A stretch of DNA of 64,000 bases from JACXTP01 sp963789555 (GTDB lineage: Archaea > Thermoplasmatota > Thermoplasmata > Methanomassiliicoccales > UBA472). Position 1 is the first letter of the stretch, and every line of letters begins with the position of its first letter. The translations under genes and the position numbers were made by a program. The stretch covers positions 124,001 to 188,000 of the forward strand of contig CAWBKY010000009.1 in the NCBI GenBank assembly GCA_963789555.1, written 5' to 3'. A model generated the notes under the pieces. It had not been told where the DNA came from and searched no databases. It was given only the letters and a program-made list of their open reading frames with translations. Shown one piece after another: positions 29,911-39,179 of the stretch.

Positions 29911-31347
29911 ATGTTGAGCTTCAAGGACGTGAGCGTTCTAGATACCAATTCAGAGTATTTTGGGGTCTCGTTGGAGACCTTGATGGAGAACGCGGGATGG
30001 GCGGTGGCCTCGGTCGTGGAGAGGGACTTTGGCACCGGTCTCCGCATCGCCGTGCTCTGCGGCTGCGGTAACAATGGTGGAGATGGCTTCGTGACGGCCC
30101 GCCACCTCAAGGAAAGGAACGATGTGGATGTGATGCTGGCTCGGCCCCCCAACTTCATCAAGAAACAGGTGGCCTGGTCCAACTACGAGAAGGTCCAGGA
30201 GATCTCGATGCTTTGGAAGAGGGGGTGCCTGGAAGGCTACGACCTGCTCATAGACGCCCTGCTGGGCGTGCGCACGGTGGGTACGCCTAGGGAACCCTTC
30301 GGGGAGATCATCCAGGAGATGAACGCGTCGGGCATCCCTATCGTCTCGGTGGACATACCCTCTGGGTTAGGGAGCGAGTTCATGGTAAGGCCTAGGACCA
30401 CGGTCACGTTCCATGACCTCAAGGAGGGGATGGACGAGGGGAACTCCGGCAAGATCGTTGTCGAGGCCATCGGGATACCCCAGGAGGCCGAGATGTACTG
30501 TGGTCCGGGCGATTACGCCTACTACCCCATCCCGGGACAGACGACGCACAAGGGCGACAACGGCCGGGTGCTCATTGTGGGCGGGGGGCCGTACACCGGG
30601 GCGCCTTGCCTGGCTGGGCTGGGATGCTTCCGGATCGGAGCGGACCTGGTGAGGGTGGCGGCACCGAACGCCGTGGCGTCCACCATCGCCTCCTATACGC
30701 CCAATCTCATCGTGCACCCGTTGGGAGGACAGGTGCTCCATCCAGGGGACTTGCCTAAGGTGAAGGGCTACCTGAGGGAGGTGGACGCTTTGCTCATCGG
30801 CTCTGGTCTGGGGAGGGACCCGCAGACCATGGAGGCGGTCCGTCTCATCATCAAGGCCTGCGACCTGCCCATCGTGGTCGATGCGGACGGTTTCGCCGCC
30901 CTTGCCGGGGGCAATCTGGACCTCCTCAAAGGAAAGAAGGGGATAATCACGCCCCACCCCGGGGAGTACATGAAGCTCATCGGACAAGAGCTGCCCGAGG
31001 ACGTCGAAATGAGGGTGGATAAGGTCAAACATCTGGCTGCGCGGATCGGCATGACCGTGCTCCTCAAGGGCGCCCTGGACATCGTCAGCGACGGGGAGAG
31101 GGTCCGCCTCAATAAGACCGGTAACGCCGGCATGACCGTCGGTGGCACCGGGGATGTCCTGGCAGGGATATGCGCGGGGCTTTTGGCCAAGGGGATGGAC
31201 CCGTTCATGGCGGCCCGGGTCGCCGCATACACGAGCGGGGCGGCAGGAGACCTGGCCTTCGAGACGCACAGCTATGGCCTTCTGGCCACCGACATGGTGG
31301 AAGAGGTGCCACGGGTGCTTTCTCGCTCCCTTGATAGGTTCTTATAG
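29911..31347 (+). CDS. nnr: Bifunctional NAD(P)HX epimerase/dehydratase
   Basis: Repairs hydrated NADH/NADPH. N-terminal YjeF epimerase domain (LMENAGWAVA, CGCGNNGGDGFVTARHL, DALLGV, VDIPSGL) to about residue 205, then the ADP-dependent dehydratase domain (HKGDNGRVLIVGGG, GSGLGRD, VVDADGF, TPHPGE, NAGMTVGGTGDVLAG). About 478 residues from ATG 29911, which matches the usual N-terminus. A longer reading from TTG 29866 is possible. Unbroken. Confidence 0.93.
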   Translation: MLSFKDVSVLDTNSEYFGVSLETLMENAGWAVASVVERDFGTGLRIAVLCGCGNNGGDGFVTARHLKERNDVDVMLARPPNFIKKQVAWSNYEKVQEISMLWKRGCLEGYDLLIDALLGVRTVGTPREPFGEIIQEMNASGIPIVSVDIPSGLGSEFMVRPRTTVTFHDLKEGMDEGNSGKIVVEAIGIPQEAEMYCGPGDYAYYPIPGQTTHKGDNGRVLIVGGGPYTGAPCLAGLGCFRIGADLVRVAAPNAVASTIASYTPNLIVHPLGGQVLHPGDLPKVKGYLREVDALLIGSGLGRDPQTMEAVRLIIKACDLPIVVDADGFAALAGGNLDLLKGKKGIITPHPGEYMKLIGQELPEDVEMRVDKVKHLAARIGMTVLLKGALDIVSDGERVRLNKTGNAGMTVGGTGDVLAGICAGLLAKGMDPFMAARVAAYTSGAAGDLAFETHSYGLLATDMVEEVPRVLSRSLDRFL

Positions 31348-31369
31348 AGGCCACTGGGATGGAATCGGC

Positions 31370-32049
31370 ATGCGAGTGGCATTCCTCTCCGACGTCCATG
31401 CCAACCTCCCGGCCCTAAGGGCGGTGCTCGAAGAGCTGGACCGTCAAGGGGTGGACAGGATATTCCATGCCGGGGACATAGTCGGCTATTACCCCTTCCC
31501 CAACGAGATAATCCGCGAATTTCAAGCCCATGGCATAATCACCATCCTCGGCAACCATGATCGAGCGGCGCTGCATGCCAACGCCTCAGGCATGAACCCC
31601 ATGGCCTCGACGGCGGCCCGCTGGACGGCACGACACCTGGATGAGAACTCGTTGATGTTCCTACGCACCCTCCGACCAGATCTGAACGTCTTTATCGGCG
31701 CCCTCCGCGCCAGCATGTTCCATGGCAGCCCCCGCGGCGATGACGAGTACGTCTATGAGATCGAGGCGGACGAGGGGCTTATCGACAGGTGCGGATGCCG
31801 ATTGTTGGTGCTGGGCCACACCCATATCCCGTATCGTGGTAAGGACGTCCCGGGGGACCATCGTCAACCCAGGGTCGGTGGGACAGCCCAGGGATGGCGA
31901 TATGAGGGCGAGCTACATGGTCTTCGATTCGACCAAGGATGTGTTCGAGCACCGCCGCGTCGAATATGACATCGCCAAGGTGGAGGCGGCGGTATTTCGG
32001 GCCGGGCTGCCGGATGAGCTGTCCCATGCGCCTCAGGAAGGGGGAATGA
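31370..32049 (+). CDS. Calcineurin-like metallophosphoesterase (two frame breaks)
   Basis: Starts MRVAFLSDVHANLPAL, then HAGDIVGYYPFPNE, TILGNHDRAA, VLGHTHIPY and, after a frame change near 31840, GTIVNPGSVGQPRDGD: the full ligand set of the YfcE-like family. A second change near 32020 gives a natural end (RLRKGE) at TGA 32047-32049, which overlaps the ATG of the next gene as ATGA. About 226 residues. Overlap implies co-translation with the following phosphoesterase. Confidence 0.8.
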
Positions 32050-32853
32050 GACTGCAGCTCACACCGTTGCCGGACCGACCCATTCTCGAACTGGTGGGCG
32101 AATCGAAGCTGGTCTGTGTCGGGGACCTGCACATAGGGTTGGAACATGAGATGAGGCTCAACGGCGTGCACGTGCCTAGCCAGACCCATCGCATGGAGAG
32201 ACAGCTCGTAGAGGTGGCCCCGGGGCATGATGGCATTGTCATCCTAGGCGACGTCAAACATATGGTCCCTGGTTCGAGCCGACAGGAGTTCCGTGAGGTG
32301 CCCCAGTTCTTCCGGGCATTGCTGAAGGCCTACCCTCGGGTCATGGTGGTGCGGGGCAACCATGACACAAGGTTGGAGGAGATGCTCCCTGACGACGTGG
32401 AGATGCATCCAGCTTCAGGACTTGGTGCTGGAGGACGTCGGTTTTGTCCACGGCCATACTTGGCCTTCGGATGAGGTCATGCGCTCTCGAGTGTTGGTCT
32501 TAGGTCATAACCATCCAGCGGTGCTTTTCGAGGACGGCCTGCACACGAGCGCGGTGGAGCGCTGCTGGGTCCGAGCCAAGTTCAGACCTGGACCGCATGA
32601 GCGATACCAGCACCTGCCGGAGGAGGTCATTATGGTGCCCCCTCTGAACCCGGGCCTCCGCGGTTCCCCCATTAATTTCCAGGGGCCGAGGCTGCTTGGT
32701 CCCATCTTCTCCAAGGACATGATCGAGCTGGAATCGGCCCGCGTCTACCTTCTGGACGGGATCTATCTTGGCACGGTGGCAGATCTGCGGGTGGAACGAA
32801 GGGGACGATGGAAGCGATATGCCGATGGCCCTAGCTCCTATGAAGAAAAATAA
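32046..32853 (+). CDS. ICC-like metallophosphoesterase, COG1407 type (one frame break)
   Basis: From ATG 32046: KLVCVGDLHIGLEHEMRLNG, IVILGDVKHMVPG, VVRGNHDTRLEEM, then after a frame change near 32415 DVGFVHGHTWPSDEV and VLGHNHPAVLFED. Order and spacing fit the archaeal COG1407 phosphoesterases, some of which lie beside helicase genes. About 268 residues. C-terminal part is less conserved (RLLGPIFSKDM, a final YADGPSSYEEK). No helicase here. Confidence 0.8.
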
Positions 32854-32877
32854 AAAATAAGGAAAAGGGAAAACGGT
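32844..32877 (-). terminator. Oligo-T terminator after mvhA
   Basis: On the minus strand the 34 bases after the mvhA stop are pyrimidine-rich with three T-runs (TTTTCCCTTTTCC then TTTTTTATTTTT). T-runs of this sort end transcription in archaea. The region also separates the convergent phosphoesterase gene. Confidence 0.55.
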
Positions 32878-34392
32878 TTAGAAGTTCGACAGGACCTTGT
32901 ACACGGACCCATCGGAACGCCTGATGATGGCCCTCATCGGCATCTGGCCAGGCAGGGTGTGCGTCGCACAGGAGTTGCATGGGTCGTAGGCGCGATACGC
33001 CATCTCCACCATGTTCAACAGACCGTTCGACACCTGCCAGTTCTTGATGAGCGCGCTGGCGGACTTCTTGACGTCCAGGTTGATGGGGGCGTTGTTGTTG
33101 GTCGTCCCTACCACCAGGTTCACGAAGGTCGTTATGCCGTTCTCATCCGCCTTGTAGTGGTGGGTCAGGGTGCCGCGGGGGGCCTCCAATATACCCACTC
33201 CCTCGCCAGGGGTGTCCAGCTTGCCACGGATGTTGGTGTCGGTTATCTCCGGGTCCTGGGACAGTTCCAGCATCCACTCGGCCGCATAGAGCATCTCGAT
33301 GACGCGGGCCCAGTGCATGGCCATGGTGAAGTGGACCGGCCCCTTGATGCCGGCATCGCGGAACGTTCCCTTGAACTTCTCATACTCGGCCTGCGCCAGC
33401 GGGGTGGTGAAACCCTTGGAGACGTTCAGCCTGGAGAGCGGGGTGGCGCGGTAGATACCGGAATCCTTTCCGGCTACCAATCCCTTCCAACCGACCGGCT
33501 TGAAGTAACAGAACTTCTCGTAGGACCAGGGCAGCACGTGCTCGGCGATGTACTTGGTGTACTCCTTGTCCTTGTACCTGGCGACCTCGTTTCCATCTGG
33601 GTCGATCATCTTCTGCGTCCCATCGTAGAAGTTGATCTTGTCGTTCTTGTCGACGGTGCCCAGGTTGTAGGTCTCCTGGTAGTAGATGTCCTTGTTCAGG
33701 ATGATGTCGAGATAGTCCTTGTTCTTCAGCACCACGTTGGCGAAGATCTCCTGGGTGAACTTGGCGAACTCCACGCAGGACTTGGACATGGCCTCGAACT
33801 TCTTGCGCTCGTCCTCGGTGATGACGCGGGCCATTCCGCCGGGCAGGCCGCAAACCGGGTGCGTAGCCTTGCCACCTATGACCTCCTGGACCTTCTGGGC
33901 GTAGGAGCGGTGCTTGATCACTTCGGCACCGACCGGCACGCCGACGGCACCGACCACACCGAGGATGTTCCTCGTGGCGGCAGGGGCGCATGGCCCGAGC
34001 ACGAAGTCCGCTGCGGCCAATGCATAGAAGTGAGCGATGTGGCTGTGCACATAGTGCGCAGCGTAGAACAGCTCACGCAGCTTCACGGCCGTGGGCGGGG
34101 GGGTGGCGTTGAACACGCCATCCAAGGCCTTGGTGGAGCACAGGTGGTGCGCTCCGGGGCATACACCGCATAGACGGGACGTTATCTTGTTCAGGTCTTC
34201 AACGGACCGACCGATGCAGAACGCCTCGAAGCCACGTAGCTCAGGCACCTGCCAGTAGGCATTGGCGACGTTCCCGGAATCGTCCAGGAATATCTCGATC
34301 TTACCATGCCCTTCCAAGCGGGTGATTGGGTCGATGGTGATGCGCTTGGACGTGGACGTGGTCTTCTCGTCGGATAATATTGGGCCAGACAT
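32878..34392 (-). CDS. mvhA: F420-non-reducing [NiFe]-hydrogenase large subunit
   Basis: 504 residues, group 3 hydrogenase. The NiFe site is held by RLCGVCPGAHH (C75, C78) and DPCNSCATH (C472, C475). After the last ligand His a 26-residue tail remains, the kind removed by a maturation endopeptidase once nickel is inserted; no such peptidase gene is in the window. It oxidises H2 and passes electrons through MvhG and MvhD to HdrA. Last gene of the operon, three bases after mvhG, with AAGGAGG ahead. Confidence 0.95.
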   Translation of the reverse strand: MSGPILSDEKTTSTSKRITIDPITRLEGHGKIEIFLDDSGNVANAYWQVPELRGFEAFCIGRSVEDLNKITSRLCGVCPGAHHLCSTKALDGVFNATPPPTAVKLRELFYAAHYVHSHIAHFYALAAADFVLGPCAPAATRNILGVVGAVGVPVGAEVIKHRSYAQKVQEVIGGKATHPVCGLPGGMARVITEDERKKFEAMSKSCVEFAKFTQEIFANVVLKNKDYLDIILNKDIYYQETYNLGTVDKNDKINFYDGTQKMIDPDGNEVARYKDKEYTKYIAEHVLPWSYEKFCYFKPVGWKGLVAGKDSGIYRATPLSRLNVSKGFTTPLAQAEYEKFKGTFRDAGIKGPVHFTMAMHWARVIEMLYAAEWMLELSQDPEITDTNIRGKLDTPGEGVGILEAPRGTLTHHYKADENGITTFVNLVVGTTNNNAPINLDVKKSASALIKNWQVSNGLLNMVEMAYRAYDPCNSCATHTLPGQMPMRAIIRRSDGSVYKVLSNF

Positions 34393-34395
34393 GTA

Positions 34396-35409
34396 TTATA
34401 CCTCCTTCTTGACCTGCTTCCTCTCCTTGACCTTCCTCTTGATGATGGACTTGGGCAAGGTGTAGCAGTAGAAAGTACCCATTGGGTCCTTCACTTGGGC
34501 CATGAGCGTGGCGATGTTCTCCTCGCTGAGGAGCGCCTCGTTGTCCTCCACCCGATAGACGGAGGCGAGGGCGCTCAACATGCTGCCACCTTGGTCCAAC
34601 ACCTCGGCGGTCGGTCCCATGCAGCCCCGGCAGGGCTGGTTGCCCTCCAGGCACTTGGCACCGCATCCCGCGCGGGTGGATGAGCCAAGACAGATGATGC
34701 CTTGTTCCAGCATGCATTTGTCCGGGTCGATGGCGATCTCGTGAGGCATGTAGATGCGGTCGATCTTCTTCACCGCCTTCTTCCTCTTGCACTCGTCGCA
34801 CAGGGTCTTCTGGGAGGCGATCATCGCCCCCTTCGGGGGAAGTGGTGCTCCCTCCTTGACATGCGCGGTCACGATGCCCAGGAACTCGTTGATCAGGTTG
34901 GTGGTGGGTGGGCATCCTGGCATGTAGTAGTCGACGTCGATGACCTGATCGAGCGTCATGACGGTGTCATAGAGGACGGGCAGCTCTAGGTCCCCGTCCT
35001 TGGTGTGGGTCTCCGCCTGCGGGAACACGCGCTCGACGTTATCGGATGTCGGCAACTTGGTGTAGACCAGTTCCAGGATCTCCTTCCGGTTGGTCAGGTT
35101 GCCCAGACCGGGTATGCCGCCATAACAGGCGCAGGACCCGAAGGACACGACGATGGCGGACTTCTGCCTGAGCAGCTTGGCCATGTGCTCGTTCTCACTG
35201 TTCCTGACCGCGCCGTTGAAGAGGGTGCAGGTGATGGACTTGTCGGGCATGGCCTCGATGTCCTTCACCTTGCCGTCCACGGCGATGGGCCAGAATACGA
35301 TATCGGCGATCTCGGCCACGCCGAGGATCTTCTCGTCGATGTCGAGGAGGGCGACATCGCAACCTCCGCAACCGGCTCCCCAATAGTGGGCTAGTTTGAT
35401 CTTGCTCAT
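34396..35409 (-). CDS. mvhG: F420-non-reducing hydrogenase small subunit
   Basis: 337 residues. WGAGCGGCDVALLDIDEKIL holds the proximal cluster, followed by FGSCACYGGIPG, YMPGCPPTTNLI, and a second Cys group (CMLEQGIICLGSSTRAGCGAKC split here) for the other clusters. It transfers electrons from the NiFe site of MvhA to MvhD. The tail beyond the last cluster is basic (KRKVKERKQVKKEV), which is not typical and could be a docking surface. 24 bases after mvhD. Confidence 0.93.
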   Translation of the reverse strand: MSKIKLAHYWGAGCGGCDVALLDIDEKILGVAEIADIVFWPIAVDGKVKDIEAMPDKSITCTLFNGAVRNSENEHMAKLLRQKSAIVVSFGSCACYGGIPGLGNLTNRKEILELVYTKLPTSDNVERVFPQAETHTKDGDLELPVLYDTVMTLDQVIDVDYYMPGCPPTTNLINEFLGIVTAHVKEGAPLPPKGAMIASQKTLCDECKRKKAVKKIDRIYMPHEIAIDPDKCMLEQGIICLGSSTRAGCGAKCLEGNQPCRGCMGPTAEVLDQGGSMLSALASVYRVEDNEALLSEENIATLMAQVKDPMGTFYCYTLPKSIIKRKVKERKQVKKEV

Positions 35410-35433
35410 TCTTCTCCACCTCGCTTATCCTGA

Positions 35434-35892
35434 TTACTCCTCGTTGATCGGGTTCGGGCCGATGTCTCTTATCATCGCATCGAACTCCTTGATGGTCTTC
35501 TGGAACTTCTGTCCCTCGGAAGCGGACACCCACTCCAGCTTCAGCCTCTCGGGGTTGAAGCCGTACTGCTCCAGCAGCACCCTGAGGAGGGCGATGCGGC
35601 GCCTGGTACGGTAATTGCCACCGATGTAGTGGCAGTCTGCGGGGTGGCAGCCGAGCACCAGGACACCGTCAGCGCCGGAGGCGAAGGCCCGGAGCACGAA
35701 CTCCGGGTCCACGCGCGCTGAGCACATGGTCCTGATGACACGGAAGTTGGTCGGCATCTGCAAGCGGCTGACCCCAGCGAGGTCGGCGCCGGCGTACGAG
35801 CACCAGTTGCAGCAGAACACGATGATCTTCGGTTCGAACTGTCCGGTCTCGGCGGGTTTGGGCTCTGCCTGGGCCATCTGTTGGCTGGACAT
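35434..35892 (-). CDS. mvhD: F420-non-reducing hydrogenase iron-sulfur subunit D
   Basis: 152 residues with a [2Fe-2S] set: CCNWCSYAGAD, TMCSARVD, LGCHPADCHY. MvhD connects hydrogenase MvhAG to heterodisulfide reductase HdrA. The first 20 residues (Gln/Pro/Ala/Glu-rich) are an extension before the usual start IIVFCCNWC. The TAA of hdrA is followed directly by its ATG, so the two are tightly coupled. Confidence 0.95.
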   Translation of the reverse strand: MSSQQMAQAEPKPAETGQFEPKIIVFCCNWCSYAGADLAGVSRLQMPTNFRVIRTMCSARVDPEFVLRAFASGADGVLVLGCHPADCHYIGGNYRTRRRIALLRVLLEQYGFNPERLKLEWVSASEGQKFQKTIKEFDAMIRDIGPNPINEE

Positions 35893-38800
35893 TTACTTTG
35901 CACCTCCCTCGAGCGCGGCGTCGATCTGCGCCAGGATCTGCGCGGTCTTGAAGCCTTTCTGCTCCAAGGCCCCGGACGGGCAGGCGGCCACACAGGTGCC
36001 GCATCCCATGCACAGGCCCTCGTTGATGACGGCCTTCAGCTTGTCCGGTTGTCCCGTCCCGACGATGGTTATGGCGCGGTACTCGCACACTGGCTCGCAC
36101 ACGCCGCAACCGTCGCAGACATCGTCGTTCACGGCCGCGATGATGCCCTGGGTCTCCAGGAACTCCTTGGAGATAATGGTCATCGCCCTCGCCGCGGCAC
36201 CGGATGCCTGAGCGATGGTCTCATCGATGAACTTCGGCCAGTGCGCGATTCCAGCGAGGAACACGCCGTTGGTGGCGAAGTCGTTAGGCCTCAGCTTCAT
36301 GTGGGCCTCCAGGAAGAAACCGTCCTTGCTCAAAGGCACCTTAAGCAGCTTGGCCAGGTGCTCGTTGTCCGGGTTAGGCCTGGTGCCAGTGCTCAGCACT
36401 ACCAGGTCTGGCCTCAGCAACAGCGGGGCACCGAGGACCGTGTCCTCGACGATCATCTCGAAGTGCTCGCCTACCTTGCCCAGTACCGGGTCCTTGCCCT
36501 CGTCGAAGCGAACGAACTTCACGCCCAGCTCTCCAGCCTGGCGGTAGAGGGCCTCGCGGAACCCGTAGCTGCGGATGTCCTTGTGAAGGATGTAGACCTC
36601 GGTCTCGGGGTGTTTCTTCTTGATCTCGATGGCGTTCTTGAGTGCCTTGGAACAGCAGACGCGGCTGCAGTACGGGGCTTCCTTGTTACGGGAACCGACG
36701 CACTGGACCATGACCACCTTCTTGGATTTGAAGTGGCCGTGGGCCATCTTGTCCTCCAGCTCGTTCATGGTCACGACATGCTTGTCCTGGCCGTACATGT
36801 ACTCCTTGGGCACGTACTCCTCGGAACCGACCGCGACCACGATGGCGCCGGTGTCGAGCTCCTTGGTTCCCTCAGGCGTCTTCACCTTGACCTTGTAGTT
36901 ACCTACAAAGCCGGCGACGTCCTCGATCTCCGAGTTCATCATCAGGGTGATCTTGTCGCTGGCCTTGACCTGCGCGATCAATCCCTTGATGTAATCCTTC
37001 GGGCTCTTGCCCTCCTCGGGGGTGAACAGCTTGTTCAACCTGCCGCCCAACTCGCCTGTCCTCTCCACGAGGTCGACGTGGAAGTCCTGCTGGGCCATGT
37101 CCAACGCGGCGGTGAGGCCGGCCAGACCGCCTCCGACCACGATGGCGGAGTGGGTGACGCCCAACCTTGACTTGGAAAGGGGCTCCAGGAACCTCGACTT
37201 GGCGACGGCCATGCGCACCAGGTCCTTGGCCTTGGCGGTGGCCTTCTCGGGCTCATTCATGTGGATCCACGAGCACTGGTCACGGATGTTGGCCATCTCG
37301 AAAAGGAACATGTTCAGGCCGGCTTCCTTGATGGTGCTCTGGAACAACGCCTCGTGGGTACGGGGCGTGCACGAAGCGACGACGACGCGGTTCAGCTTGT
37401 GCTCCTTGATCTTCTTCTTGATGAGCTCCTGCGCATCGGCGGAGCAAGTGTACTTGTTCTCCTCCGCATAGACGACATTGGGCAGGGTCTTGACATACTC
37501 CACTACGGATGGTACATCCACAGTGCCTTTGATGTTGATCCCGCAGTCGCATATGAAAGCGCCGATCCTGGGCTCCTGTCCCTTCACATCGTCCTCGGGG
37601 ACATCCTTGACCACATCGTCGATGGAGATGCGGTTCATGAACACGTGGGCGCCGGCCTTGGAGGCGGCACCGGAGGCCTCGGCCACGGTGGTGGGTATGT
37701 CCTTGGGGGAGCTGAACGCGCCGGACACGTATATGCCCTTGCGGTTGGTCTCCAACGGGGTGTAAACACCGGTCTGGCAGAAGCCGAACTCGTTCAATTT
37801 GATGCCTAGGCGGTCGGACATCTCCTTGGCGGAGGCGGGAGCCTCCAAACCTACGGACAGCACGACCAGGTCGAAGTCGGCGGAGCTGACCTCGGAGGCA
37901 CCGGAGCTGAACCTCAGGGTGAGGTCCTTGCTCTCAGGGTCCTCGTCGACCGAGGCGACACGCGAGCCACGGTACATCTTGATACCGTACTCGTTCTCGG
38001 CCCGGGCCCGGTAGTCCTCGAACTCCTTGCCGAAGGCGCGGATGTCCATGAAGAATATCGTGGGCTGAAGGCCATGGGTGTGCTCCTGGGCGATGATGGC
38101 CTGCTTCAGGGCGTACATGCAACACACGGATGAGCAGTAGGGGTTGCCTACCTTCTCGTCCCTGGAACCTACGCACTGGATGAATGCGACCTTCTTGGGG
38201 GTCTTGTGGTCAGAGGGGCGGACGACATGTCCCTGGTAGGGGCCAGTGGCGCTTAGGATCCTCTCGAACTCCAATGAGGTGACGACGTTCTTGAAATCGC
38301 CGTAACCGTATTCCCTCTTGCGGGTGGCATCGAATACCTGGAAGCCAGGTGTCAGAACGACGGCGCCCACGTTCAGCTTCTCGATTACCTCCTTCTGTTC
38401 GTAATCGACGGCATCGGCAGGACATACCTTCTTGCAGTTCCCGCAGCGCTGCTTGGTCAACCAGAGGCAACGATCGGCATCGATGGCGTATTTCATCGGA
38501 ACGGCTTGGGCGTAGGGAACATAGATGGCCTTCCTCTGTGACATGCCCACCTCATATTCGCTCGAGACCTTGGACGGGCACTTCTCAGCGCACAGGCCAC
38601 AACCGACACAGCGGTCCTCCCGCACGTAGCGGGGATGCTTCTTCAGCGTGACCGTGAAATTCCCGGCCTCACCCTCGACAGCCATTACCTCGCTCAATGT
38701 CAACATTGAGATCATAGGGTGCCTGGCGGCTTCCACTAGCTTCGGGGAGAGAATGCACATGGAGCAGTCGTTCGTGGGGAACGTCTTATCCAGCTGTGCC

Positions 38801-38931
38801 ATCACTCCACCGATGCTCGGCTTTCTTTCAACGAGGTAGACCTTGAAACCGGACTCAGCCAAATCCAAAGAGGTCTGAACCCCGGCAATGCCTCCTCCTA
38901 CAACCAACACAGATCCTGTCTTTTCCGACAT
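35893..38931 (-). CDS. hdrA: Tandem heterodisulfide reductase subunit A (double HdrA)
   Basis: 1012 residues, against about 650 for classical HdrA. Residues 1-440 are an HdrA-like module: FAD loop GGGIAG (12-17), NDCSMC (55-59), two [4Fe-4S] motifs CVGCGLCAEKC (108-118) and CxxxxxxxCGNCKKVC (155-170). Residues 457-1012 are a complete second HdrA: FICDCGINIKG (459-469), FAD loop GGGLAG (600-605), VQCVGSR (742-748), and two C-terminal cluster motifs CDGCGVCEPVC (939-949) and CMGCGTCVAAC (974-984). HdrA bifurcates electrons from H2 between ferredoxin and the HdrBC heterodisulfide site; hdrB and hdrC are not in the window. First gene of the operon. Confidence 0.93.
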   Translation of the reverse strand: MSEKTGSVLVVGGGIAGVQTSLDLAESGFKVYLVERKPSIGGVMAQLDKTFPTNDCSMCILSPKLVEAARHPMISMLTLSEVMAVEGEAGNFTVTLKKHPRYVREDRCVGCGLCAEKCPSKVSSEYEVGMSQRKAIYVPYAQAVPMKYAIDADRCLWLTKQRCGNCKKVCPADAVDYEQKEVIEKLNVGAVVLTPGFQVFDATRKREYGYGDFKNVVTSLEFERILSATGPYQGHVVRPSDHKTPKKVAFIQCVGSRDEKVGNPYCSSVCCMYALKQAIIAQEHTHGLQPTIFFMDIRAFGKEFEDYRARAENEYGIKMYRGSRVASVDEDPESKDLTLRFSSGASEVSSADFDLVVLSVGLEAPASAKEMSDRLGIKLNEFGFCQTGVYTPLETNRKGIYVSGAFSSPKDIPTTVAEASGAASKAGAHVFMNRISIDDVVKDVPEDDVKGQEPRIGAFICDCGINIKGTVDVPSVVEYVKTLPNVVYAEENKYTCSADAQELIKKKIKEHKLNRVVVASCTPRTHEALFQSTIKEAGLNMFLFEMANIRDQCSWIHMNEPEKATAKAKDLVRMAVAKSRFLEPLSKSRLGVTHSAIVVGGGLAGLTAALDMAQQDFHVDLVERTGELGGRLNKLFTPEEGKSPKDYIKGLIAQVKASDKITLMMNSEIEDVAGFVGNYKVKVKTPEGTKELDTGAIVVAVGSEEYVPKEYMYGQDKHVVTMNELEDKMAHGHFKSKKVVMVQCVGSRNKEAPYCSRVCCSKALKNAIEIKKKHPETEVYILHKDIRSYGFREALYRQAGELGVKFVRFDEGKDPVLGKVGEHFEMIVEDTVLGAPLLLRPDLVVLSTGTRPNPDNEHLAKLLKVPLSKDGFFLEAHMKLRPNDFATNGVFLAGIAHWPKFIDETIAQASGAAARAMTIISKEFLETQGIIAAVNDDVCDGCGVCEPVCEYRAITIVGTGQPDKLKAVINEGLCMGCGTCVAACPSGALEQKGFKTAQILAQIDAALEGGAK

Positions 38932-39096
38932 CTATGCTCCTCCTACCTTCTCATTAGATACTGGATCACTAGCAAAGAACGGGTCACTGGCATCCTGATT
39001 TCTTACGAAATCCGACCACCTTGCGCGCCTATTGGCGCACCTCCCCTTCACCTTTTCCCGTCCTACGTCGTGATAATTTGCGTTTTTCGTATATGT

Positions 39097-39104
39097 GATA
39101 TAAA
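39097..39104 (-). promoter_or_regulatory. TATA box of the hdrA-mvhDGA operon
   Basis: TTTATATC on the minus strand in the sequence ACTGTTTATATCACATATAC. It predicts transcription start near 39070 and a leader of about 140 bases before hdrA. GGAGCAT stands just before the hdrA ATG. Confidence 0.6.
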
Positions 39105-39140
39105 CAGTTTGAGCGGTTTCCCCACAATAAGGATGAGCGT

Positions 39141-39158
39141 ATTTCAAGATTTTGAAAT
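39141..39158. promoter_or_regulatory. Palindrome upstream of the hdrA TATA box
   Basis: ATTTCAA-GATT-TTGAAAT, 7-base arms, about 37-54 bases upstream of the TATA box on the hdrA side. Position suits a binding site for a dimeric regulator (activator, or repressor of the divergent side). No regulator gene is adjacent. Confidence 0.45.
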
Positions 39159-39166
39159 CCCTCACT

Positions 39167-39179
39167 GTGTTAACAACAC
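39167..39179. promoter_or_regulatory. Second inverted repeat in the hdrA upstream region
   Basis: GTGTT-AAC-AACAC, 8 bases beyond the first palindrome. A related GTGTTGTTTAAA occurs at 39203-39214 on the plus strand. The stretch from here to 39406 is A+T-rich at first and holds no gene I can support, only the start region of the Cys-rich protein. Confidence 0.35.

Noticed and set aside
35881..37170. 429-residue plus-strand reading frame inside hdrA
   Set aside because: Antisense of a well-supported gene in G+C-rich DNA; Leu/Val/Asp/His-rich with no motif.
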